Of a DNA stretch of 64,000 nucleotides, positions 29,810-41,967 are shown piece by piece. Each line of letters begins with the position of its first letter. Position 1 is the stretch's first letter. Position numbers and translations under genes: made by a program. The notes beneath the pieces are model-generated. The model did not search any database and was not told the DNA's origin. It saw only the letters and a program-made list of their open reading frames with translations. This DNA comes from Norana najaformis (lineage: Eukaryota; Annelida; Clitellata; Crassiclitellata; Hormogastridae): positions 17,238,665-17,302,664 of the forward strand of contig OZ029927.1 of the NCBI GenBank assembly GCA_964023275.1. Direction: 5' to 3'.

Positions 29810-30700
29810 ATTTCGTCAATTCATGAGATAAGATCCTTTACTACCGCTACCCGTTTGAATGGGCGCCACGCCATTTAAGGTCCCCTTGCACAGACCGTAC
29901 TAGCCCAAGATTTAAATCTCTGAAATAAGCAGACGAGACGCAAAGAGGATCACGGGTTGTTTAAACTTGGAACACTATATATTTAACAGCAATTAAATAA
30001 TTTTCAACTTAACGTCCTTTATTTCAGGTAAGTTTGCCGTTTATTACTTAGCGAACATCAAGTTGCTCATTTAAAACAGCAATTATTTGTGATAAAAAGA
30101 ACTTTTAAAAGCTGTATCATCCCGTCAGAGCAAGGACAAAGACTAACCGTCAGAATGAACCGTTTTAGTGCGTAACTAGTAGCAAACGAGCTTATGTAGC
30201 GCAATATCATGAGTTAACCCTGTCACTCCCGGACGTAAAATCCTATTATAGGAGGGAATAACAAGAAAATTAATATAGCTTTTATCTTTTTTCTACATAC
30301 TGTAGTCATTTTATACTATTCAGACGCCGTATTTGTTTTTGCTGATAAAAGTTATAAGGAAAACAGATTATGGCAATAGTTTCAGTTATTCCCCTTATCT
30401 CTCTTCTCGCCTCAGTTTCAAGCACTATCCACCGTAGCCGTCCGACTGTCTGACTGCCCAACTCTTGGATCTTTACCTGAAGGTCGCCGCCACGGGCTAG
30501 TACGGTCCGTGCACGGGGACCTTAAATGGCGTGGCGCCCATTCGAACGGGTAGCGGCGGTGAAGAATTCCCCAATGAATTCATTGCAAAATGAGCAGGGC
30601 CGAGGTTATAAGTAAGGTTATACATATAATATATAAAATCTATACATTTACACATTTATTTTACGCCATTTAAGGTCTCCGTGTACGGACCGTGCTATCC
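29810..30700. repeat. Cluster of R2 copies and an R1 fragment
   Basis: R2 on minus at 29815-29915 and 30660-30700, R2 on plus at 30495-30615. The two later copies form an inverted pair of about 38 bp (ACGGTCCGTGCACGGGGACC against its complement). An R1 fragment lies at 30385-30485. Block 29960-30220 is also repeated at 47220-47460 (shared GGTAAGTTTGCCGTTTATTA). Confidence 0.65.
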
Positions 30701-30959
30701 CGTAATACAACTCTGCAACAAGCCAAGATAGGTACACGTATGCGAACCGTTATTCTCACGCAGAAGAGCCTTGGCGCACGATTTAGCCCATGTTGCCAAC
30801 CTGTGTATTATAACCCTTAACGCCTTTGTTGCAACGGTAATGAACTGGATAGACGCGAGTTTAACACCTTTTGTCACCTAAGGCAGTTGACATCTTATAA
30901 TACTTTCGTTTCCCATTTTGTACATTATGAACTATATTCTCGAATGCCGGTGCCTTAAT

Positions 30960-31125
30960 GCCACCTGGGGATGAGGTGGTTTCGTGTTGCCTTCCTCACA
31001 GACAATTGCGGGTGAGGAACTTGTCCAAGGTCGCTGCGCAGTGGCTTCAGGCAGAATCAAACCCGCGACCCTTCAGTTACTAGGCACAGACCATACCCCA
31101 ATGGACCTGCCTTCGGGCAGAGAAC
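30960..31125 (-). mobile_element. tRNA-related SINE
   Basis: On minus: ATTGGGGTATGGTCTGTGCC (box A region), GCGGGTTTGATTCTGCC (box B), then a body of about 100 bp. Confidence 0.6.
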
Positions 31126-31129
31126 TCAT

Positions 31130-31975
31130 CATCATCATAGCTAACAGCTAGTTGAAGCTAATGGATGGCCATTATCTTCAATAAGTCACTAGGAAACACA
31201 AGACAAGTACTTCCAAGCCTTTACATTCTGTCATCACTTGAATGCCATGCCATTTGTAGGTGGGTCTGAAAAGTGGCAGAAGTAGTGTGTATGAAGTGGC
31301 TCATTTTAAATTACATTACATTCCATAAAAGAAAAATTTTCAATACACATTATACAACAACAGGCTGCTTTAAATGTTGTCAGTTTATCTTACAGCAAGT
31401 AATTTTAAAAACCCACAGATACATACACGTACAGTACAGTACTTCAATTTGAACAACACAGATGTACAGTATGATTAAGTCACAACTTGAAACTGTAACT
31501 CAGAGAACAATAAGAAAATTAGGCAAGCCATGAATTCATCTTTTAACCATTTCACTGATTTTCTTTCTGAAAATAATAAACAACTAAAATGAAACTGTGC
31601 ATTATTAACACCAACTTCACAAGTTAACAAACCTGTCTGTAAATAATTTAATTTTTCTCACTAAGATATCAGGACATTTATCTGCATCTTGAAAATGGTG
31701 GCAACAGACCTGTGAACTACCACAAAAAGTTTTACCATTTCCTCTGTGTCCAAAAACTTAGCCAACAAGAAAGAAAGCCTGATCTTCTGTTAAACAGATG
31801 TTGTATGGGGATTCAAAAAATCGTTAATCCCTCTGCATTTTTGCCACTTTCACCTTTACTAACTATCAAATTATATATATATATATATAAAATTGTCAAC
31901 ACACAAGCTAAATATACATACCAGTGACAGTTCCAGGATTGCTAGCACGGTGGGGCAAAAGCATTTCCAGAAGAG
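31130..31975. other. Intergenic, nothing recognised
   Basis: AT-rich DNA with a short (TA)n at about 31871-31889. No gene or named repeat seen. Confidence 0.4.
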
Positions 31976-31978
31976 CAC

Positions 31979-32068
31979 TACATTCTGGCAGTCCACCATG
32001 CACGGGTCTGGTCTGAGGGGTGATACATTCTGGCAGTCCACCATGCACATGTCTAGTCCAAGGGGCAC
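31979..32068. repeat. 45-bp direct repeat, two copies
   Basis: ACATTCTGGCAGTCCACCAT followed by GCAC recurs with a 45-bp step (31981 and 32026), downstream of the USP53/54-like gene. Confidence 0.85.
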
Positions 32069-32120
32069 CGTACCGTCATATAACCAAAAGGGGAACGGAG
32101 TGGAACCGATCCCACACTTA

Positions 32121-32205
32121 TAGCTAAATCTGCCATTGATATATATGCCTATATATCAGTGGCAGATTTAGCTATATATATATATATAATATATATATAT
32201 ATAAT
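32121..32205. repeat. Near-perfect 25-bp-arm palindrome followed by (TA)n
   Basis: Arms TAGCTAAATCTGCCATTGAT+ATATA and TATAT+ATCAGTGGCAGATTTAGCTA, with one mismatch (G-T pair in RNA) and a loop of about four bases (TGCC). A TA-rich run follows to about 32205. Located about 180-260 bp downstream of the minus-strand USP stop, so likely within or just past its 3'UTR. Confidence 0.9.
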
Positions 32206-32383
32206 CAATGAATGACTAGGCTATTGCAGTGAGCACCTCTATTTAGTTTCTCATGAAGTGGTGCTATATAAACTAGTAAAGAAACAAACTACATGATATA
32301 CAGATAAACATAATAGCCAGAAGTTCACAGTGCATTTATAAGCAAAGGGTATTTAGCTCAACAAAAAGATGCAAAACCTGAGA

Positions 32384-35300
32384 TCAGAACTTATCCTTCT
32401 GTTTTAGGAGTAGCTTGTTCTGAATTGCTTTATTTTGTTTTTCCAATTCTTGCAATCTCTGATTGATCAACAGCAGACCCAAAGGTTCTCTAGACACTGA
32501 AGCCGGTTGTGAACGATCAGCACCTCTGTTATTTGCTTTAGTCAGACCATCAGGATCCAAAGTCAGTTTAACAAACGATGACAATGCATCACTCGGAGAT
32601 GTGCCTGAGCAGCGTTCCAATGAAGCTCTTCTCCCACAAGACTGACCCAAAATATTTTTGCTTCCAGAACATGGTCTGTACAAATCATTTGAGTTACTAC
32701 ATTCTTCTGGTCCACAATCCGTTAATGTATTATTACGAGTTCTATGTATCCTTTTACCTTCGCCTGTATTACCAGCTCGACTGGAAGTCCGATCTGCGGG
32801 CGGTTGAACGCACACAGAATCTGGTAACACTGTGTTTTGAGTGCACGATGATACATTGGTTACCTTTGTGGAAAATGATAAACTGGTTCCCTCTGGGGAA
32901 GTGGACGATAAACCAGTTCCCTTCTGGGGTAACAATGCCATACTGGTGCTATTTTTAGGAAGTGACACTGAAGATAATGATAACTTGGTGTTATTTCTAG
33001 GAAGTGACACTGTGGATTGTGATGATATATTGGTTCTGTTTTTAGGAAGTGGTAATGATGATGATCCGTAATTATCCAGCGAAGAATTAGTCCTCAAACT
33101 GCCACTTATTGATAAACATCTGGAATCAAGGGCGCTGGCATTGTTCAATCCAGAAGAACAATGCAGTGATTTGCTTTTATTCGGGGAGGCATTAACAATT
33201 TTTCTACTGAGAGTGGGATCCTGGGTTAAGTTAACCGTTGGCTTCCTGTGACATCTGGAAACCATCTCTTTGTCTTCACCAGCCAAAATCTGAGAACAAT
33301 TGTCCAACGATCGAAGCTTCTTGAATTCAGCCACTGATGCACGTTTTGTATCTGCATGTTCCACTCGCTGAGGCAGAATGTAAGCCGACAGATAAAACAC
33401 CGGTTCTAGGTCTGTTTTGGACCCAAACTGTCTACTGTTTCCTTCACTAGCCTCATCATCATTAGAAAACTGGATGAGGTATCGGTTCAAGTTTTTCTGG
33501 CAATTTTCAAGTTTGTTCTGGCTGCAGCGAAACAAAAAATGGAGGTCGCTGTCCAGCTGACAGGGTCGAAATGCATCTTTAAGCAACGCTGTTAGCACAG
33601 ACACAAACAAGAACAACAGATTAGACAACATTTATCAAAACTACATTCATTTGGTTCTAATTTATTTACTTACTAAAGCACTTGTAATGCATACAACGTC
33701 AGTACTCCTAAATCGGTGGAATTTGCTAGGGGCCAAGATGCAACTATGCAAAATGCCAGGATAATAAATAGTGAGCCTAAACAAGTGATTTAAAAGATGA
33801 TAGCGATTCTGCAAGTCGGGCCTTTTGTAGTAGATGATTCCAAATACCAGGAGCACAGCAGCTAGAAGCACGTGATCCTACAATGTCTTGAACTTAGTTT
33901 TCGCAACAATGATTAATATGGATAGCATTACATTTTTGAAAGCTTTAAAAACACACATTTATGAATTTGACTGATGACCATGTATAGAGCACTTGTGCGA
34001 GATTGCAAACAAATGTTCTGGACTCCCAAGGACATATTGCTCGAAAACTCATTACTTCCAACCATCCGGATATTGGAAATTAACTACAACCAACTCTTCT
34101 GCCAGAAACAGCCCAAAGTCTTCCTGATCTTTATTGGTCTGTCAGATAACCATGTTTCAGCACCTTCACAAGCTTCTTAAAAGGCGCTATATAAATGATC
34201 TCATATATGAAAACATACATGTACACGAATCTAATCTATACTTAAGTTTTCGGTTTTAATTGTAATTGTAATTGCAAATTTGTATAGCACCTCTTCAATA
34301 GAAACTCCTTAAAGACATTCCCAACCCAACAACTTAAAACCATGACTGGTTACATTACGTTCAATAGTAACACTCGACAGAAAAAAAAATGAAAATGACA
34401 GTCTAGTGACTGACGCATACCACTAGCTGTGTTGCAATGTTCTAAGGCCAATCTTCCATTCCCCATCTCCAGTTCTGTTTTGGAAAGCGTCACAAGTTCA
34501 TCACAATGCTTTAGAAGCCGCAGACTGTCTGAAACAAAAAGTCCACGGAAAAACTTGCAATTCCTATAACATGCAGATAAGAAGCCAATATCTTGCTGTT
34601 ATGAATAGCTCAAAGCAAAGCAATTTGAGCTAGAAATGAAATAATTTAAAAAAAAAGGAAACTTGAAGAAATGTGAAAAATATACCAGTAATCATAATCA
34701 TAAACTTCAAATTTATAAACCACTAATCAAGAGCTAAGCGCAGGGCACCAGCTTATTCATGTGCGCTGCATCAAGTCAGTGGGGTTGTCCAAAGATGCCA
34801 AATCAAGAACCAAGTCTGGTTGCCAGAAGACCAGAGACAGAAGGGGGAAAAGAGCTGTTAGGGTGGGCTGTGTTTAAGCTGATAGAAATGGGAAGGCAGC
34901 AGACAGTAAGACAAAAGTTGCTAACATCTAAATCCACCCAGCATCCAACACCCAGAACTTAACACGAAAACTAAGTTGCTCAATATATGATGACTGAATA
35001 ATAAACAAAGCTATGTACAAGAACTGATAAACCAAAAAGCTAAACCAAGAACTAAATTAAAAAAATGAAATCTAAAAGAAACCAAGACGAAAGAACATTA
35101 ATGTTACTAGCCTCTGAACAGCCGCATCTTAGATCCACAAGAAACACTGAAGCAATCTTCAGAATCTACAACGTCGCTTCTGCTGTCACTGGGCGGCCGA
35201 CAATCTGCAACAGAGATGCTCAAAGGCAGGGACAAAGGCGATTGCTGTTCAGGTGCAACTTCTGTGGAGATGGTATCACTTCTTTGTTCAACCCATAGAC

Positions 35301-38300
35301 AGGCATCTCCATTTCTATTATTGTTATTCGTTGACTTCTTCTCATCTGCAGTTTGCTCAAAAGTGTCAAACATGCATTTGCTTGGATGGTTTTTGTTTTC
35401 CAAACAATTGCCATCGCTGGAAGTCAACAATCCAGCGAACGAATTTGGGTTTAAAGTCTGGATTTCAACGTTCCGGTTCCTTCGTGGAAATGTGTTAGAG
35501 CCCTGAGAAGTGTTGAAGTTTAAGGGTGGGATGCTATTCACGGCAGACTGACACGCAAAACAAAGCCCATTAAAGGCAGATGTTTCGACTGTGGTGTAAG
35601 CCGGTGCAGAAGAGTGTGTCGTGACATTTTCTAAAACAGCAACAGAAGATTCTGTGTCTTCTAGCAAGTCAGAAGAACTTCCTGCAGGGCATTCACTCAC
35701 AGCAGCAACATGCTTACCAGGTTTAGCATTTGAAGTTCTGTTATGTGAAACAAGTTCTTTTTTGTCTGTACATTTTGTATTATTAAATTTTGCCGTATCT
35801 AAACAACCTTTGAACGTATCCTGTCTCTCAGCTGAAGAACTTCCCAGCATTTTCGCTCTGTTGACAGAACACCTCTTGCCATCCACGTTAAGGGCATAAT
35901 TACCCTTAGCTTCAGCAGATTTTTTGTTTCTTGAAGGAATTTCATGACTCCGTACCACCTGAGTTGTCGTTTTGCCATTTTGCAATGACTTGTTGCAAGT
36001 TATTTCTCTTGTTTGCCCTCGAAAACTGACCCCCTGTGAATTCAGTACGCTTTTAACGGTTTTCTCGTTAATATAAACTCTAGCTGCTCTTCCTTCATCA
36101 GTGGAATGTGTTGTCTTTTGGCTCGAATCGTGATTTTCAAAATGCACAGATTCACATGCGGTCTCATCGGTCCGGACGTCGTTTCTTGCATTCAGAGACT
36201 CACGTAATTCACCATCACAATCTCTGTCTCTGCTAGAGTGATATCCGTTCACTTTAGAATCGATATTTTTTGACTCATCTTCAACAAACCGACCAGAATT
36301 TGAAAGGCGATTAGCAGAATGTAAAGAATTATTCTTCATGGCAAGTCGTTTAAGAGATCTACGATTCGGTTCGGCACCAGAGATGAGAAAGTTTTCTAGC
36401 GAGCCTCCAGGCGAGATACCAACTCCCTGTTGCAAGAAATGTACAGTTTTTCCTCGATTTGTTGTCGTTTCCAGATTTTTTGAACTGGTGTCACCATTTT
36501 TACCACTTGCTGCTGATGTGCAGGGTTTACCACCAACAACTCGGTCAAAATTTTGAGAACTACTGCTTTCCAGACCACCAGAATTCGTAAATGAAACGCC
36601 TGCTGCCCCATTGATTGTGATCATCTGTTCACCGAACATGTCTTCCTGAGGAAAATCATTGCCATTTTTATGAAAGCTTAAGCAATTCGAAGTCAAGAAG
36701 TCCCCGTTTCTCTCAGAGCTATCCATCGAACGCGTCCTTGACTCGTCTCCGGTCAGAGACTTTGTTTCTGGGTTTTGCATCTGTCCTTTGGGTGCCTTTG
36801 GGATTTTCCGACTTTGAGTTCTGTGCTGGCAATCTGGAGACTCAGAAGCACAGCCCTTGCTTCCAGTTTTCGCAGTTACAGAGTTGCCACCATAAAGAAG
36901 GTCCTTCCTTGAAGAGCATCGATTTGAACTCGTCTGCCTCTGATTTGAAGTTGCCTCAGGAATTCCATAAACTTCAACAAAAGAAATAACATAAATGAAT
37001 CTAAAACAGGCTTAATGCTGATCTTCTGGTAGTTATGCCTTTGGAAAATATCTGTCACATCCGGTTAGTGAATTTTTAACATCCTCCAGATAGCTCTGAT
37101 CTTAAATGAGTGCGGTAATAGAATACCACTGTACGCACGTATATCAATCAGATAAAATGGTGTTTCTTACGATAAGCTGCAAATGTTTCTTGAGCTCTTC
37201 GTATTGCATCATTCTCGATCTAATCTAATCAAATGCAATGATTTCTATAACGCCATTCTCATAATGAGCATTTATTGATGTTTGCTTCAAGTGAAATTGT
37301 AGACACCTGAAGCAACTACAGTAGCTTGAAGCTGAGGAAATACACACTGCAATATATTGAGTCATCTTCAAAACTATTTACCTTAAAGTCCAACAGGATG
37401 AAAAAGGTACCGAGACTAAAATCTGCCTGCCTGCCTGACTCTTGGATCTTGACCTGAAACAAACCAAACCCTTCTGCCTATCGATTTTATTTTGACTAAG
37501 CGCCTGTGAATAAGCTGGTTCCCGCGACTTAGCTTTCGTTGGACGCTGCAGAAATCTCAAGCTTATGATTATGATTATAATAAAAGTCATCATACCATGT
37601 TCTTTCTTTTCTAGGAAGTCACCAGGTTCACACTCAAGAGAAATGTTGCTAGAAGGCACAGCTGAGACGTCTATCAGACGACCATTCGGATCAGCGTACA
37701 GCAGAAGAAGCGGTTGATAATGACCAACAACACAGAGCTCCATCAACGTCTCCCAGGCCGGACCAATCTGAAATCACATGCGCATAAACGTAATGTAAAG
37801 TAACCTGATACCATTTCCGAACTTCTTGGAACTGATGGAACATCTTAAACGAAATGTAATGAAAATGTAAGTTAAAGTAACCAGACACCATTTGTGAGCC
37901 TCTCAGAACTGAAGGAACCTTTAAACTAATTCTAATGTAATGAGAAGTAACCAGACACCATCAGCAAACCTCTTGGAACAGATGGAGCCTCTGAAATGAA
38001 ATGTAACGGAAATGTAATGTAAAATAACCAGCAACCATTTCTAAGCCTATCAGAACTGCTGGAGCATTTTTAACTGTTACAAAGCTAACTGAACAGTTCT
38101 TTGAAGTCCCATTTATCAACATGCAAGGAATCAGTAAAGTTGGAGAATACCTCTCTCACTCTTGCATCATCAAACAAAATCCAAGTCAGCATTTTCGAAT
38201 GAAAGAAGAAGGTCGAATAGTGTCTGCCTTGGTAGCAGACTAATCCAACCAGCCTCAAGACGGTTGTTTGACCCCATTCCTCATCAACGACAGAGTAAAC

Positions 38301-41300
38301 TAACTGGAAATTGAAATAAACATCTTCTGTCAAATAATCAATAAATGTAAAGGTAACATGCTTGTCTCTGTGCCTGTATGGAAACTTTAAGTAAGTAAGT
38401 AGCCTTTATGTGCATCAGATAAGCACACATGCACTAAATCGTACATTACAACAAAGGCATATATTACACTCATAAACAAGAATTTATAAAGCGCCACTTC
38501 AAGATAAACTCACCAGAGGCGCTCCTGGTCCAATAATCCAGAACCGCTGGGGTACAGAATGGTCTTCAAACGCTTGCGATAGAAAGAGGGATAAAGGCAA
38601 AGAAGGTCATGTCACAGGTCACTAGGCAACTGACAATAGCTGACAGGAATGCACAATGAAACACACAAAAAAATATGTTGCTGCACAAAAGTATTTTTGA
38701 ATTTCAAAAACAAACATTGACAAAACAGAAACTGAAACGATCTTACCTCCGATGGACGAAGTTCCGTGGATATGGACTGAATAATCCTTCGGACGCGAGA
38801 TCGACTTGGATGATCAGAATCCCAGACGAAACCAATGCTGATGACTTCGGGAGTATTGGCCAGCGTATGTCTTGTCTCAATCACTTGACCACAAGTGGAC
38901 TGAAGTACAAGAAAATCAAACACCAACTGTAATGTAATGTAATGCATAAGCAATGCAATGCAAATGTAAACATCTTTAGTGCCTTTCATTATTTTCTCAA
39001 TGGCACAGGTCATCTGTTTAACTGATGTTGAAGTTAAAAAAGAACAGCATTTTTCATTTCTGAATTAAATAAACAAAATAATACTGAAATAACTGGAAAA
39101 ATCATCAGTGGACTGAAATATGATTAAATCAAACAACAAATGCTTAGGTACTACATATGAACTTTTTCCACCCCAAGAGTCTCAAGTATGCTAAGTATGC
39201 AGGTCTGGGCAGCTTTATAGCCCCTTTTAGAACCTCATAAAAATGCCTGGTACTTGTGTACTAGTATATCTGGCTTGTACTCGGGCGTAAAATGTTGATC
39301 ATAAGAGCTAAAGATACTCTGAGAATCCATACTTCCCATACTTGTACTTGTCAATTTATATAGCACCACTCAGAGAACATACTACTCAGGAAGGTCATCT
39401 AAACCAGCGTTAGCAGAGCAGTACTTACAGGACACCGTCTGGTTTCGCAAGAATTCTTTGCACGGTAGAGCAGGCAACCAAACGACAAGTTTTGCTCACT
39501 TCCAGCTCTAAGTCTGGCCAATCGTAAGTAAGATCTAATTTACACACAACGACAACAAATCTTGTAAGAACTGGCAAATTACCAGTAATTGTAATCGGCA
39601 ATTTGTGTAGCGCCACTTCAAATGAAACTTCACTCTCTGTAAGGCATGGTAGCTGATTAGATAGAGCGCTTGGCTTGTAATGCGCAGAGAACAGGTTTGA
39701 GCCTCCTCCCAGACAGTTATCGTGTAGGGACCTTGGCAAGTCCTTCACTCACACCTACTCAGTGTCATCATTTGATGCTTAGTCATCAGACAGTGGCTCT
39801 TAATAAATGAAGATATCACAGTAATAATCTTTGCTAGCCTAAACTGTGCTCAGTGTCATTAACAGAAAATTAACACACAGATAATTTATGCATCTGGACA
39901 TTTATATAGCACCTTTCTTCAACTTTTTAAAGATGCTGGAGGGTTCTAAAAAGGCTATATATGGATTCAAATATCGTGAAGCTGAAAAAAGAGCAAAACA
40001 ACTGGTCACAGAAAGTTCTCGTTGCTTCAAATCAATACAATACAGTGTTACATTTCTCATAATTCACTAAAACATCACTCAGTAACCAGAATTACATTAC
40101 ATCTTCGTACAAGACTTACTTACTTTATGGGTAACAATAGTTATGTTATCACAATACATTATCAATTCCTTACATATTATTTTTTCACAACCTATTTTGT
40201 GTTACTTGTCAATTTAAAAACACGACACGAGACTCATAACTGTGGAAAAAGAAAACTGCCATAAATTAAGACAGGAGAACTAACATAATCGCTGACGTAG
40301 AGACGTGATAGACCAGTTGATTGAAAATCAAAGGCTCATTAGATGCATCACAAGCACAAACCATCTGAAACACAAATGTAATCAATCAAATAAAACACAT
40401 ACCATTGTATCCATCATATCTATGCTAGCATCCATTGTAGCCTTATTTAGGGCTGTCTTACTTAGTCAATAGAAAGTAGTGCTTAATAAATGCAGAAATA
40501 ATAACATTAATAATAATAATAAAAAATAATAATAATCTAAAAAGGCACAACTTATATGCTGAAAATGTTTGTATGTACTGCACAGTTACACGGCCCTTTT
40601 ACATTGCTCATTTATGCTGCTCTTTTAAGTACTCTTTTCAAAAGCACTCTTCAGTTTAACTACTGAGACACTCACAAACATCTATAACTGCATGATATTA
40701 GAGTACAGTTTCTCATTGCTTGCAATCAGAATGAAGTCAGAATAAAGAATAAGACAGAGTGAAGTTAAGTTTAGCAGTAAATACGAACCCCAGACAAACA
40801 GGAATGTAAAAAGTCAAAACCGTGAACAATAATCGAGTGGTTTAGACGCATAACTCCACAAGTAATATTCCAAAGATCCTCTAATTCTCAAAGTAAAATC
40901 CTAGGCAAACTGGAAAACCAGAATAGTCCAAACCTGTTCAACAAGCAGCATGGCAAATTTTTGGTGAGTAATGCAGTGCTGAACTTGGCAGGTGTCCTCA
41001 GACTGGTTCCAAGCAAGGTGGAAATGAATCCGCTGCAGAATGGTCTCCTGTACAGGTTGACAGACAAAATGACGTGCATCAGTGAACACACAACAACGCA
41101 AACAAAACATGATAGAAATCAGAAATAGATTAATTTCCCTACAAAAATTACCATTACGATTTCTCTTTTGGCCAATTTTGACTAAACATTTCAGTCAAAG
41201 CATATTCAAAGAGTACTCAAATAATTGAACAGTTGTTCAGCAACCAAGTGGAATGTAGGGGAGGTGCTCAGTTCCTCTTCATCGGCTTCTGAGCCGGTAG

Positions 41301-41892
41301 TGGCAAATCCCGAGGTGCTGGACATGGAGCCAGTGCACTGCAAGACTTGCCATTAACTTTTACGTCTTTGACCACAGACTGGGCTTCTACAACTTACAGC
41401 AATTTTGACTACGGTTTCACTTGATGATGATAATGATGACGACAATCATAATAATGATAATGATAATAATAACAAAATAATACAATAACGATAACAATAA
41501 TAATAATAATATTAATCTATGAACTTCTGTAGCACCACTGTAGTTATCCTCAAGGCATCAGTTGACAGTCACTGCTTTGCTAAGTCGGTGTGCATGTCAA
41601 ATTACAGAGTAAGTCCAGTCGGTGGAAATCCAAAAGGAATCTTCGAGAACACACAGAAACAGTCTACAGAGGAAATGAGATAGATTACTACTAAGCCCCA
41701 CAAAAGGTTACAATGACCTGTTTCTTATTAGGAATCCAACGTGAAAACAGGTCAGAACAAGCAATCCTCATAAAGAACAATCCACAACTAATATCTGCTG
41801 TCAGTTCTGTCAACATGAAGAATTTCTCAGTCTCGCATCGGCGATCAAGCATAAGACAGTCTCAGAATTGCCATCAAATCTCCCCACATCCA

Positions 41893-41967
<75 letters not shown>

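Noticed and set aside
35065..35899. Several plus-strand ORFs over the large USP exon
   Set aside because: Antisense shadows of the 1860-nt minus exon.
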